Made by a program: the position numbers and the translations under genes | NCBI GenBank assembly: GCA_963709185.1 | Contig: CAVPVQ010000023.1 | Location: 62,001 to 126,000 of the forward strand | Direction of reading: 5' to 3' | DNA length: 64,000 bases | Source: Roseiarcus sp963709185 | Lineage (GTDB): Bacteria; Pseudomonadota; Alphaproteobacteria; Rhizobiales; Beijerinckiaceae | In this document: positions 53,103 through 61,793 of the stretch, piece by piece | How positions within the stretch are numbered: the stretch's first letter is position 1 | Layout of the letters: the number at the start of each line of letters is the position of its first letter | Notes under the pieces: model-generated | Told to the model about the DNA's origin: nothing | Database searches by the model: none | What the model saw: the letters and a program-made list of their open reading frames with translations, nothing else

Positions 53103-53489
53103 ATGCGGGACACAAACCTGTCGATGGCCTGCGGCTGCCCGGTCGCGGCGTTTCAGAAGATGATCAGCGGGAAATACAAGCTGCGGATCGTCTGGGACCT
53201 CAAGGACGGCCCGCGACGCTATGGCGAAATCCGCGCCGGCCTGCTGAGAGGCCTGGACGGAACCAGGGAAATCGGACCGCGCGTTCTCAGCCGCGAACTG
53301 AAGGCGCTCGCCGAGAGCGGGTTGATCGATCGCAAGGACTTCGGCGTTGTTCCTCCGAAAGTCGAGTATCGTCTGACCGCCAAGGGCCGGAGTTTCATTC
53401 CGGTGATTTCGTCGATCCGCGATTGGGGCGCCCGGCATCTGAACGAGAGGGCCGAAAGCCAGGCCGGCGGCACAACCTCGGCGGCGTAA
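53103..53489 (+). CDS. HxlR-family transcriptional regulator
   Basis: A 128-residue winged-helix protein with the HxlR hallmark near the N-terminus (CGCPVAAFQKMISGKYKLRIVW, Cys followed by a helix) and the recognition region IGPRVLSRELKALAESGLIDRK, then the wing VPPKVEYRLTAKG. HxlR proteins sense aldehydes, quinones or redox through the N-terminal Cys. It probably controls the divergent small gene at 52647-52958. The frame is open further upstream but without homology. Confidence 0.88.
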   Translation: MRDTNLSMACGCPVAAFQKMISGKYKLRIVWDLKDGPRRYGEIRAGLLRGLDGTREIGPRVLSRELKALAESGLIDRKDFGVVPPKVEYRLTAKGRSFIPVISSIRDWGARHLNERAESQAGGTTSAA

Positions 53490-53510
53490 GAGCGGCGACG
53501 GGCGCCGAGT

Positions 53511-54464
53511 TCAGAACTCCGGCTCCGCCGCGCCGCTCGCCCGGCAGGCGGCGATCAGCGTGTTGGCCATCAACATGGCGATCGTCATCGGGCCGACCCC
53601 GCCTGGAACCGGGGTGATCGCGCCGGCATGCCCCGCCTCGGCATAGGCGACGTCGCCGACGAGGCGGGTCCGTGGCTGGCCGGCAGCATCCAGTCCCTCG
53701 GCGGCGACGCGATTGATTCCGACGTCGATGACGATGGCCCCATCGGCGATCCAGTCGCCGCGCACCAGTTCGGGTCGGCCCACCGCCGCGACCAGGATTT
53801 CCGCGCGCCGGGCGACGCCCGGCAGATCGCGGGTGCGCGAATGGGCGATGGTCACCGTGCAGTTTCGCGCGAGCAGCATTTGCGCCATCGGCTTGCCCAC
53901 GATGTTGGAGCGCCCGATGATCACCGCCTCCTTGCCCGACAGCGTCCGCCCGAGCGCCGCGCAAGCCCGGTCGATCAGGATCATCGCGCCCGCCGGCGTG
54001 CACGGCGACAGCGCCCGCTTCGTTTCGCCGATCGACAGAAGGCCGACGTTGATCGGATGAAAGCCGTCGACGTCCTTGTGCGGCGCGACTGCTCCGAGGA
54101 CGCGCGTCGCATCGATCGTCCGGGGCAGCGGCAATTGCACGAGAACGCCATGCACCGCCGGATCGCCGTTGAGCCGTTCGACCAGCGCCAGCAGTTCTCC
54201 CTCAGACACACCGGCGCCAAGATCGTGCTGCTCGGAGTGAAAGCCGCAGGCGACGGCCGCCCTGCCCTTGTTGCGCACGTAGACCTGGCTCGCCGGGTCT
54301 TCGCCGACAATCACCACCGCCAGACCCGGCTTGACGCCGCGCGCGATCAAGGCGCGCGCCTGCGCGCCGACGCGCGCGATGGTGTCCGCCGAGGCCGCCT
54401 TGCCGTCGATGACCAGCGCGCCCGCGCGACGCGCCGCCGAACCTGTCGCCGAAATGGGTTCCAT
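53511..54464 (-). CDS. folD: Bifunctional methylenetetrahydrofolate dehydrogenase/cyclohydrolase
   Basis: FolD interconverts methylene-, methenyl- and formyl-tetrahydrofolate with NADP+. The 317-residue protein carries the catalytic Tyr-Lys pair in YVRNKGRAAVACG, KDVDGFHPINVG, SPCTPAGAM, the dinucleotide motif IIGRSNIVGKPMAQ and TPVPGGVGPMT. The protein is about 20-30 residues longer than the E. coli enzyme at the N-terminus. It ends a minus-strand gene run that starts with thiL. Confidence 0.95.
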   Translation of the reverse strand: MEPISATGSAARRAGALVIDGKAASADTIARVGAQARALIARGVKPGLAVVIVGEDPASQVYVRNKGRAAVACGFHSEQHDLGAGVSEGELLALVERLNGDPAVHGVLVQLPLPRTIDATRVLGAVAPHKDVDGFHPINVGLLSIGETKRALSPCTPAGAMILIDRACAALGRTLSGKEAVIIGRSNIVGKPMAQMLLARNCTVTIAHSRTRDLPGVARRAEILVAAVGRPELVRGDWIADGAIVIDVGINRVAAEGLDAAGQPRTRLVGDVAYAEAGHAGAITPVPGGVGPMTIAMLMANTLIAACRASGAAEPEF

Positions 54465-54476
54465 TGGGGCTTTCCC

Positions 54477-55382
54477 TCAAGCCGTTCTGGTTGGCGACGC
54501 GGGGTCTTTGGCCGCGATGAAGGAATAGGTCGCGGCATGGCGCGCCGTTTCGCCGCCGGCCAAAATGCGCATTCCCGGTTTCTCCGCGAGCTCGCCGACG
54601 AAGCCTTCGGGATCGGAGTATCCGGTCCATGCTTCGAGACACAGGAACGGCGCGCCGGGGCGCGTCCACAGCGCGGCGTGCGGAAAGCCGCCGAGCGTCA
54701 GTTCGATCGCCGCGCCGCTCGGCTCGACAAAGCGCAGCGACCGGCTTGCTGGCCCGATGAAACACAGCGCATCGCCCGAGAACAGCGCGTCGGTGAGTTT
54801 CAGCGCATCGCCGTCGATCGGAATCGGCCGTTCGCGCGGCGAGACCAGGCCGCCCGGCGCGATGACCGGAACTGTCGGCCGCTCAGACTTTTCGAAGCGG
54901 ATTTCGCAGCCCTCGCGCGGGCCGTCGGCGAACGGCCAGCGAAATCCCGGATGCAGACCGCAGGCGTAGGGCATCGGCGCGGCGCCGGGATTTTCGACCT
55001 CGATCGCGATCTCCAGCGCGCTGTCGCCGAGCCGGTAGTCGATCGTCAGGCGGAAGGCGAAGGGATAGCGCGCGAGCGTTTGCGCATTCTCGCGCAGCGT
55101 CAGGCGCGCCGCGCTTTCACTGCACGTCTCGAGCGTGAATGTCTGCGTCGCCGCGAATCCGTGCAATCCCAGGGGATAGTGGCGCCCGTCGATGCGCGCC
55201 CCGTCGCGCGTCCAGCCGACGACCGGAAAAAGGATCGGACTGATCTGGCTCCAGATCGCCGGATCGGCGCCCCACAGAAGATCGCGCGCGCCGACGCGCC
55301 AGCTTCGCGCCTCGGCGCCAGCCAGCGCGATGGCGGCGCTCGCCGCGCCGTGCGAAATGCTTATGACATCGGGCTCGCTCAT
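54477..55382 (-). CDS. Aldose 1-epimerase family protein
   Basis: A 301-residue beta-sandwich protein of the galactose-mutarotase superfamily. The family motifs are ILFPVVGWTRDG, GLHGFAATQTF with the catalytic His, YACGLHPGFRW with the second His, and CLEAWTGYSDP with the catalytic Glu. The LacX/YeaD-like subgroup fits best. Its ATG overlaps the stop of the inositol monophosphatase gene (55379-55382). The sugar substrate is unknown. Confidence 0.85.
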   Translation of the reverse strand: MSEPDVISISHGAASAAIALAGAEARSWRVGARDLLWGADPAIWSQISPILFPVVGWTRDGARIDGRHYPLGLHGFAATQTFTLETCSESAARLTLRENAQTLARYPFAFRLTIDYRLGDSALEIAIEVENPGAAPMPYACGLHPGFRWPFADGPREGCEIRFEKSERPTVPVIAPGGLVSPRERPIPIDGDALKLTDALFSGDALCFIGPASRSLRFVEPSGAAIELTLGGFPHAALWTRPGAPFLCLEAWTGYSDPEGFVGELAEKPGMRILAGGETARHAATYSFIAAKDPASPTRTA

Positions 55383-56209
55383 AACCTTAGATCCTTGATC
55401 GCCGCCGCTTCGACGAGCGCGGCCTTGACGCCGGGCGCGCAGCCGATCAGCGGATTGCCCTTGCGCAGTCCGTCGCCCGCCAGAAAGTCGCTGACATAGC
55501 CGCCGGCCTCTGACACCAGAAGGTTGCCGGCCAGGCAATCCCACGAATTGATGTGGTTCTCGACATAGCCGTCGCGCCGTCCGGCGGCGACATAGGCGAG
55601 GCCAAGCGCCCCGGAGCCGGCGCGGATGATGCCGGCGCCGGTCGCAACGATGCGCGTCAGCAGCGCGACATAGGCCGCCGCGCCGCCGCGCAGATTCCAG
55701 CCCATCTCGATCGTCGCCTCGCCAAGCGCGGCGGTGTCGGCGACGCGCAGGGGCGCGCCGTTGAGCTGCGCCCCGGCGCCGCGGCGCGCGCAAAAAAGCT
55801 CGTCGCGCATCGGGTCGTAAATCACCCCGACCTCAACGGCGCGGCCGATGACGCAGGCGATCGAGACGCAGTAGTGGGGGACGCCGCGCGCGAAATTGGA
55901 GGTGCCGTCGATCGGATCGACGACCCACACCGGCGCGCCCGGCGCGCTTGCAAGTCCGGGCCCCTCCTCGCCGATGAACCCGTCGCTTGTGAATATCTCG
56001 AGCAGCCGCGACTGGATCAGGCGCTCGACTTCGCCGTCGACTTCGGTGACGAAATCCTGCGGTCCCTTGAAGCCGACGGTGAAAGAGCCGCGGTCGAGGA
56101 AACGGCGCCGCGCCACGGCTCCCGCCTCGCGCGCCACCGCGCAGGCGACGGCAAACCGGCTCTGTAGCGCGGACGCATCGATGGTCAAGCTCGTCTCCGT
56201 GGCCGGCAA
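55379..56209 (-). CDS. Inositol monophosphatase family protein
   Basis: A 276-residue Mg2+-dependent phosphatase. The metal sites are the Glu/Asp set in FVTEVDGEVERL, GEEGPG, the signature WVVDPIDGTSNFARG and NSWDCLAGNLLVSEAGG. SuhB-like proteins act on inositol phosphate, but alphaproteobacterial members include histidinol-phosphatase and other activities, so the substrate is left open. It is followed by the overlapping epimerase gene and preceded by thiL (6 bp). Confidence 0.9.
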   Translation of the reverse strand: MPATETSLTIDASALQSRFAVACAVAREAGAVARRRFLDRGSFTVGFKGPQDFVTEVDGEVERLIQSRLLEIFTSDGFIGEEGPGLASAPGAPVWVVDPIDGTSNFARGVPHYCVSIACVIGRAVEVGVIYDPMRDELFCARRGAGAQLNGAPLRVADTAALGEATIEMGWNLRGGAAAYVALLTRIVATGAGIIRAGSGALGLAYVAAGRRDGYVENHINSWDCLAGNLLVSEAGGYVSDFLAGDGLRKGNPLIGCAPGVKAALVEAAAIKDLRL

Positions 56210-56215
56210 AAGTGG

Positions 56216-57196
56216 TCAGAAATGACTATAGGCGCCGTGCGTAAAGACGACCTCGGCGCCGTCGCGGCCGAAGAAACGCGGCGGCGCCGCGCCCGCCAAC
56301 GCTTGCCCGATCCGCGTGACCGCGACTCCGGCCTCGGCCGCCTCCGCTTCAAACGCCGCTGCATCGCGCGGCGCCACCGAAGCGAGGATTTCATAGTCGT
56401 CGCCGCCGGTCGCCGCAATCTCAAAGAGCGCGGGATCGCCGGCGATCGCGGCGGCCGCCGCTGCGGACAGCGGCAATCGTGCGAGTTCGACGCGCGCCGA
56501 GACGCCGCTGACCCGCAGCATCTTGGTCAGGTCGCCAACCAGACCGTCCGACACATCCATGGCGCCGCTGGCGAAACGCGCCAACGCCGACGCCAGCGCG
56601 AGGCGCGGCCGCGGCAGCAGATACCGATCGACCAGAAAACCACGATGTTCCGCGGCGAGCGAGGGGAGCAGCCCACGGCGCGCCCTCAGACCAAGCGCGG
56701 CGTCGCCGATCGCGCCGCTGACATACAGCGCGTCGTCAGGCCGCACTCCGGTCCGCGCGACCAGCCGCCCGGTTTCAACGCGTCCCAGCGCAGTGATCGA
56801 AACCATCAGCGGCCCCGGGGTCTTGACCGTATCGCCGCCGAACAATGAGCAGCGGTAAGTCGCCGCGTCTTCGGCGAGCCCCCGCGCAAAGTCAGCGAGC
56901 CATTCGGTCGTCCAATCTCCGGGCAAGGCGAGCGCCAGCATGAAACCGAGCGGTTCGGCGCCCTTGGCCGCCAGGTCCGAAAGATTGACGCGCAGCGCCT
57001 TGCGCGCCACCGCGGCGGGCGGATCGTCGGCGAAAAAATGCACGCCCGCCACGATGACGTCTTTGGTGATGACGAGATCGGCGCCGGGCGGCGGCGTCAG
57101 CACCGCGGCGTCGTCGAGCAGCCCGAGACCCTCCGGGCCGGCGATCGGAGCGAAGAAGCGGGCGATCAGATCATCTTCGCTAGGCCGGTTCGCCAT
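56216..57196 (-). CDS. thiL: Thiamine-monophosphate kinase
   Basis: ThiL phosphorylates thiamine monophosphate to the diphosphate cofactor. The 326-residue protein has the PurM-like motifs: SEDDLIARFFAPIAG, LLDDAAVL (metal site), KALRVNLSDLAAKGAEPLGF, LFGGDTVKTPGPL, AMDVSDGLVGDLTKML and ATGGDDYEIL. The ATG at 57196 has GGAAGG 5 nt upstream and is preferred to the ATG at 57208. It heads a probable four-gene operon thiL, IMPase, epimerase, folD. Confidence 0.95.
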   Translation of the reverse strand: MANRPSEDDLIARFFAPIAGPEGLGLLDDAAVLTPPPGADLVITKDVIVAGVHFFADDPPAAVARKALRVNLSDLAAKGAEPLGFMLALALPGDWTTEWLADFARGLAEDAATYRCSLFGGDTVKTPGPLMVSITALGRVETGRLVARTGVRPDDALYVSGAIGDAALGLRARRGLLPSLAAEHRGFLVDRYLLPRPRLALASALARFASGAMDVSDGLVGDLTKMLRVSGVSARVELARLPLSAAAAAAIAGDPALFEIAATGGDDYEILASVAPRDAAAFEAEAAEAGVAVTRIGQALAGAAPPRFFGRDGAEVVFTHGAYSHF

Positions 57197-57319
57197 GGCG
57201 CCTTCCATGATAAGCGTCGCGCGACGTTGACCGGATCGAATTTTGGCCGGCGATTCCTGTTTCCAACGACGTCGAATTCCCGCAGGATCGCCCGAACGCC
57301 GCCCCAGCCGGAGTCGCCG

Positions 57320-57751
57320 ATGCCGCCCGCCTACGACTCAAACAACATCTTCGCGAAAATCCTGCGCGGAGAGGCCCCATGCACGAAGGTCTGCGAGGAC
57401 GAGGTCAGCCTCGCTTTCATGGACATCATGCCACGCACGATGGGTCATGTTCTCGTCATCCCCAAGACCCCGGCGCGCAACTTTCTGGACATGCCGCCCG
57501 GACAACTCGCTCTTTTCATACCGTCTGTCCAGAAGGTCGCGGTAGCCGCCAAGGCCGCGCTCGCCGCCGATGGATTGACGGTGCTGCAATTCAACGAAAG
57601 CGCGGGCGGACAGGTGGTGTTCCACCTCCACTTCCATATCCTGCCGCGGTGGACCGGCGTCGAATTGCGCCCACCCGCCGGGCCGATCGAAAAGAGCGAG
57701 ACGCTCGCCGCGACCGCCGCCAAAATCGCCGCGGCGCTGGCGACGACCTGA
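57320..57751 (+). CDS. HIT-family protein (Hint-like nucleotide hydrolase)
   Basis: A 143-residue HIT protein with the catalytic triad motif HLHFHIL (HxHxHxx), preceded by FNESAGGQVVFHLHFH. The N-terminal FAKILRGEAPCTKVCEDE is typical of Hint-type phosphoramidases, which hydrolyse nucleoside phosphoramidates and acyl-adenylates. The ATG at 57320 begins the family sequence (MPPAYDSNNIFAK). It is convergent with clpA. Confidence 0.92.
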   Translation: MPPAYDSNNIFAKILRGEAPCTKVCEDEVSLAFMDIMPRTMGHVLVIPKTPARNFLDMPPGQLALFIPSVQKVAVAAKAALAADGLTVLQFNESAGGQVVFHLHFHILPRWTGVELRPPAGPIEKSETLAATAAKIAAALATT

Positions 57752-57777
57752 CAGGGCTCGCCTCGGCCCGGTGGGCG

Positions 57778-60249
57778 TCAGATCACCTGCGGCTCCGTCG
57801 GCGTCTCGCTCGACGGGTCCTCGTCCGACTCGATCGGCGTCTCGTCCTCTCCACGCTTGCGCGGCCGCGCCTTGCGCACCTCGGGCTCGTCGGTGGCGCG
57901 CTTGCGCCCCGCCACCAGCAGATCGCGCTCCAGCCGCGGCTGCGCCGGGCCTTCGGGATAGACGAACCCCAGCTTTTTCACGCCGTTGTCGTCGCCCGTC
58001 ACCACGACGCGGACGATGCCGCCGTTCTTGAGCCGGCCGAACAGCACTTCGTCGGCGAGCGGAGTCTTGATCTCCTTCTGGATGACCCGCGCCATCGGCC
58101 GCGCGCCCATCGCCTCGTCGTAGCCGTTCTTGACCAGCCAGGCGCGCGCTTCATCCGCCAGTTCGATGGTCACGTTGCGATCGGCGAGTTGGGCCTCCAG
58201 TTGCAGAATGAACTTGTCGACGACGCGGGCGATCACCTCTTCGGGCAGGCGACTGAACGGCACAATCGCGTCGAGGCGATTGCGGAACTCCGGCGCGAAC
58301 AGACGATTGATCGCCTCGGTATCGTCGCCCTCCCGCTTCGACTGATGGAAGCCGAACGCCGCCTTGGACATCTCCTGGGCGCCCGCGTTGGTGGTCATGA
58401 TCAGGATCACGTTGCGGAAATTGATCTGCTTGCCCGAATGATCGGTCAGCTTCCCGTGATCCATGATCTGCAGGAGGATGTTGAACAGATCGGGGTGAGC
58501 CTTTTCGATCTCGTCGAGCAGCAGCACGCAATAAGGATGCTGGTCGATCGCGTCGGTCAGCAGGCCGCCCTGGTCGAAGCCGACATAGCCCGGCGGCGCG
58601 CCGATCAGGCGCGAGACGGTGTGCCGCTCCATGTATTCCGACATGTCGAAGCGCACGAGCTCGACCCCGAGGCTCGACGCCAACTGGCGCGCCGCCTCGG
58701 TCTTGCCGACGCCGGTCGGCCCGGAAAACAGATAGCAGCCGATCGGCTTTTCCGGATCGCGCAAGCCCGCGCGCGCCAGCTTGATCGCCGAAGACAGGGC
58801 GGCGATCGCCTCGTTCTGGCCATAGACCACCCGTCCCAGCGTCTCTTCGAGATGCTGCAGAACCTCGGCGTCGTCCTTGGACACCGACTTGGCGGGAATC
58901 CGCGCCATGGTCGAGATCGTCGCTTCGATCTCCTTGATGCCGATCGTCTTCTTCCGCTTCGCTTCGGCGACCAGCATTTGCGAGGCGCCGGTTTCGTCGA
59001 TCACGTCGATCGCCTTGTCCGGCAGCTTGCGATCATGGATGTAGCGCGCCGAAAGCTCCACCGCCGCCTTGACCGCCTCGTTGGTGTAGCGGATCTTGTG
59101 GAACTCCTCGAAATAGGGCTTCAGCCCCTTGATGATCTCGATGGCGTCTTCAACCGTCGGCTCATTGACGTCGATCTTCTGGAACCGGCGAACGAGGGCG
59201 CGGTCCTTTTCGAAATACTGCCGGTATTCCTTGTAGGTGGTCGAACCGATGCAGCGAAGCACGCCCTGCGCCAGCGCCGGCTTCAGCAGGTTCGACGCAT
59301 CCATCGCGCCGCCGGAAGTGGCGCCCGCGCCAATCACCGTATGGATTTCGTCGATGAACAGAATCGCGTCCTTGTGCTGCTCGATCTCCTTCATCACCTG
59401 TTTGAGCCGCTCTTCGAAGTCGCCGCGATAGCGGGTGCCCGCCAGCAGCGCGCCCATGTCGAGCGCGAACACCGTCGCGCCGGCGAGGACTTCAGGAACC
59501 GCGCCGTTGACGATCTTGTGGGCGAGACCCTCGGCGATCGCCGTCTTGCCGACTCCCGGTTCGCCGACCAGCAGCGGGTTGTTTTTCTGGCGCCGGCACA
59601 GAACCTGAATCGTGCGCTGCACCTCGGCTTCCCGGCCGATCAGCGGATCGATCCTGCCGTCCTTGGCCTTCTTGTTGAGATTGACGCAATAGGCGTCGAG
59701 GGCGGCCTCCTTCTTCTTCTGTTCAGGCCCCTCCTTGGAATCCTTCGGCTCACGCGATTCGTGCTCCTCCTCGGCGCCGCGCGGCGTCTTGGAGGCGTCC
59801 GACAGGCCTGGCCGCTTGGCGATGCCGTGGCTGATGTAGTTGACCGCGTCGTAGCGCGTCATGTCCTGCTCCTGCAGGAAGAACGCGGCGTGGCTTTCGC
59901 GTTCGGCGAAAATCGCCACCAGGACATTGGCGCCCGTCACTTCTTCGCGGCCGGACGATTGCACGTGAATGACCGCGCGCTGCACCACGCGCTGGAATCC
60001 GGCGGTCGGCTTGGCCTCCTCACGCGTCTCGATGACCAGGTTCTCGAGCTCCGCATCGACATACTGGGTCAGGTTCTTGCGCAGGACATCGAGATCGACG
60101 CCGCAAGCGCGCATCACCGAGGCCGCGTCGCTGTCGTCGATCAGCGAAAGCAGCAGATGCTCCAGCGTCGCGTATTCGTGTCGCCGCTCGTTGGCGACGG
60201 CGAGCGCCCGGTGAAGGGTCTTTTCGAGTGCGCGAGAAAACGACGGCAT
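57778..60249 (-). CDS. clpA: ATP-dependent Clp protease ATP-binding subunit ClpA
   Basis: ClpA unfolds substrates and feeds them to ClpP. The 823-residue protein has the N-domain, the first AAA+ module (Walker A GEPGVGKTAIAEGL, Walker B ILFIDEIHTVIGAG), the second (SGPTGVGKTEAARQL, VLLLDEIEKAHPDLF) and a charged, Ser/Glu-rich C-terminal tail longer than in E. coli. clpS lies 10 bp upstream on the same strand, the standard pairing of adaptor and unfoldase. clpP is not in the window. Confidence 0.97.
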   Translation of the reverse strand: MPSFSRALEKTLHRALAVANERRHEYATLEHLLLSLIDDSDAASVMRACGVDLDVLRKNLTQYVDAELENLVIETREEAKPTAGFQRVVQRAVIHVQSSGREEVTGANVLVAIFAERESHAAFFLQEQDMTRYDAVNYISHGIAKRPGLSDASKTPRGAEEEHESREPKDSKEGPEQKKKEAALDAYCVNLNKKAKDGRIDPLIGREAEVQRTIQVLCRRQKNNPLLVGEPGVGKTAIAEGLAHKIVNGAVPEVLAGATVFALDMGALLAGTRYRGDFEERLKQVMKEIEQHKDAILFIDEIHTVIGAGATSGGAMDASNLLKPALAQGVLRCIGSTTYKEYRQYFEKDRALVRRFQKIDVNEPTVEDAIEIIKGLKPYFEEFHKIRYTNEAVKAAVELSARYIHDRKLPDKAIDVIDETGASQMLVAEAKRKKTIGIKEIEATISTMARIPAKSVSKDDAEVLQHLEETLGRVVYGQNEAIAALSSAIKLARAGLRDPEKPIGCYLFSGPTGVGKTEAARQLASSLGVELVRFDMSEYMERHTVSRLIGAPPGYVGFDQGGLLTDAIDQHPYCVLLLDEIEKAHPDLFNILLQIMDHGKLTDHSGKQINFRNVILIMTTNAGAQEMSKAAFGFHQSKREGDDTEAINRLFAPEFRNRLDAIVPFSRLPEEVIARVVDKFILQLEAQLADRNVTIELADEARAWLVKNGYDEAMGARPMARVIQKEIKTPLADEVLFGRLKNGGIVRVVVTGDDNGVKKLGFVYPEGPAQPRLERDLLVAGRKRATDEPEVRKARPRKRGEDETPIESDEDPSSETPTEPQVI

Positions 60250-60259
60250 TGCGCGCCTT

Positions 60260-60742
60260 TCACTTCTTTTCCATGATGCATTGCAGCGGATGCTGGTTCT
60301 TGCGGGCGTGGTCCATCACTTGCGCGACTTTGGTTTCGGCGATCTCGTAGGTGAAGACGCCGCACTCGCCCACCCCGTGGTGATGCACATGCAGCATGAT
60401 CTGCGTCGCCTCTTCCGGATTCTTGTTAAAGTAGGACTGCAGGATGAGGATTACAAACTCCATCGGCGTATAATCGTCATTGAGCAACAAAACGCGATAC
60501 ATGCTCGGGCGCTTGGTCTGCGTGCGGGTGCGCGTGATGACCGCCGTCCCGTTGCCTGGCCCTTCGGGCGTCTTTCGGGGCTCGCGGGCGCCGAGCGGCG
60601 CCGAGCGCAGAGCCTGGACGGTCTCGATCGGGGCGGCGCCCGCCGTCGGGCGGGCCGCGCCGCGCGGCGCGAACAGCCAGCGCGCCAGAAGCGCGACGCC
60701 GGCCCGGAAACGACTGACCACCAAATGCGGTTCGCCGATCAC
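60260..60742 (-). CDS. clpS: ClpS adaptor protein with a long N-terminal extension
   Basis: ClpS binds N-degron substrates and delivers them to ClpA. The conserved core is the last 80 residues: MYRVLLLNDDYTPMEF, YFNKNPEEATQIMLHVHHHGVG (with the usual Asp/His pocket), and EIAETKVAQVMDHARKNQHPL. The core is preceded by an unusual extension of about 80 residues rich in Ala, Arg and Pro. A GTG at 60742 has GGAAGG 6 nt upstream and gives 160 residues; an in-frame ATG at 60760 lacks a ribosome-binding site. Typical ClpS proteins have 100-120 residues. Confidence 0.88.
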   Translation of the reverse strand: MIGEPHLVVSRFRAGVALLARWLFAPRGAARPTAGAAPIETVQALRSAPLGAREPRKTPEGPGNGTAVITRTRTQTKRPSMYRVLLLNDDYTPMEFVILILQSYFNKNPEEATQIMLHVHHHGVGECGVFTYEIAETKVAQVMDHARKNQHPLQCIMEKK

Positions 60743-60910
60743 ATTCGACCTTCCAGCCATCGACCACGTGCGGCGCGAATTTGTAGTTTCGGCGGCCGCC
60801 TCCACAACGGAGTTGATCCGCCAATCTAGGACCCTTGTGCGTCGTAGGAAAGAGGGTACCGCCCTCGCGCGAAGATCAAAATCGCGCGTTCGCGACGACG
60901 CGCCGCGCGC

Positions 60911-60942
60911 AAAAAAATAAGGCCGGCTCCTCGGCCGGCCTT
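60911..60942 (-). terminator. Intrinsic terminator of the phasin gene
   Basis: On the minus strand, AAGGCCGGC and GCCGGCCTT form a 9-bp stem with a 6-nt loop, followed by ATTTTTTT. It lies about 55 bp beyond the phasin stop codon and upstream of clpS. Confidence 0.88.
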
Positions 60943-60995
60943 CGCGATAAACATCCGCAACGGTGAGCGGGCGCAGCCCGCCTTCCTTGCCCGCC

Positions 60996-61334
60996 TTACT
61001 TGGCGGGGGCTTTGACGTAAGCGCTTTCCATCGGCTTGAAGGCTTCCTTGGCGAGCTTGGCGTAAAGTTCGCCGAGCTTGGTCACTTCGGCGACGAAGGA
61101 CTCGTAGGCGCTTTTGGCGAACTCCGACTGGATCTGGACAGCGGTTTCGACATTCTTGGCGCCGAGCAGCTTCTCGACGACCGAGGTGTTGGCGGCGAGC
61201 GCCTTCTTCGAATAATCGCTGGTTTCGGTGGCGATCTCCTGCAAGCCCTTCGAAAGCGACGTCGTCGCCGCCGTCACCGCCTCAAACTGCTGTTTGCCGA
61301 ACTTCTGGATCTCTTCAACATTGGTGAACATCAT
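60996..61334 (-). CDS. Phasin
   Basis: Phasins coat polyhydroxyalkanoate granules and control their size. The 112-residue protein matches the phasin_2 pattern: NVEEIQKFGKQQFEAVTAATTS, LQEIATETSDYSKKA, and AVQIQSEFAKSAYESFVAEVTKLGELYAKLAKEAFKPME. It is helical, amphipathic and without a signal peptide. AAAGG precedes the ATG. It has a strong promoter, two PhaR-like boxes and an intrinsic terminator, so it forms a single-gene transcript. Confidence 0.94.
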   Translation of the reverse strand: MMFTNVEEIQKFGKQQFEAVTAATTSLSKGLQEIATETSDYSKKALAANTSVVEKLLGAKNVETAVQIQSEFAKSAYESFVAEVTKLGELYAKLAKEAFKPMESAYVKAPAK

Positions 61335-61446
61335 TTTGGCCTTTCCGGTTGCCGCCGCGGGGGAAGCCGGCGGATCGTCGCAATGCGACCATTTGTCCTA
61401 TTCGCATCCAGCATGGTCGCGACGCGACCGCTGGTCTGACGACCGT

Positions 61447-61475
61447 TAGATATGTGCAGTGCACAAAACTGTCAA
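61447..61475 (-). promoter_or_regulatory. Strong sigma-70-type promoter of the phasin gene
   Basis: On the minus strand, TTGACA (61470-61475) and TATCTA (61447-61452) are spaced by exactly 17 bp. The start would be near 61440, leaving a leader of about 105 nt. The 61335-61440 leader contains nothing further that I recognise. The rest of the 460-base gap up to dacA holds the PhaR-like boxes and no other supported element. Confidence 0.78.
61455..61466. promoter_or_regulatory. PhaR-like operator box 1, inside the phasin promoter
   Basis: TGCAGTGCACAA fits the pattern TGCRNYGCASMA that I recall for PhaR of Bradyrhizobium. It lies within the -35/-10 spacer and is centred on a 13-bp palindrome (TGTGCAGTGCACA). 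Bound repressor would block RNA polymerase. Confidence 0.6.
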
Positions 61476-61485
61476 TAAGCATTTT

Positions 61486-61497
61486 TGCGGCGCACCA
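61486..61497. promoter_or_regulatory. PhaR-like operator box 2, upstream of the phasin -35 box
   Basis: TGCGGCGCACCA fits the same TGCRNYGCASMA pattern and lies 31 bp from box 1, close to three helical turns, in the same orientation, so both would be on one face of the DNA. Confidence 0.58.
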
Positions 61498-61793
61498 TTT
61501 TGTGCGACGAGCGCCCGGCTGATCTGGCGAGGCGTCGTCGATCACCGAAGGCGCCCTTGCGTTTGGGCGTCTCGACGCCACGCAACGAGTGGCGCCGGCG
61601 ATCGACGATCCGTTAATCACGTCGGACTTTATCGCGCTAGCGCCTTGGTTTGCATGGCGATCGGGGATCCCGCGCCGACCTCGTTAACTGCGCCGTAACT
61701 GCGTTCCCATAGGTTCTTGCTGTGTGTGCGTGCAGCAACTGTCGCCGGAAACTACCCAGGCGCGGTTCGTTGAATCGGTTCAAGGGGCAGTTC

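Noticed and set aside
57379..60276. A 965-codon open frame on the plus strand
   Set aside because: It is antisense to clpA, whose motifs are unmistakable on the other strand; the frame's start lies inside the HIT gene in another frame.
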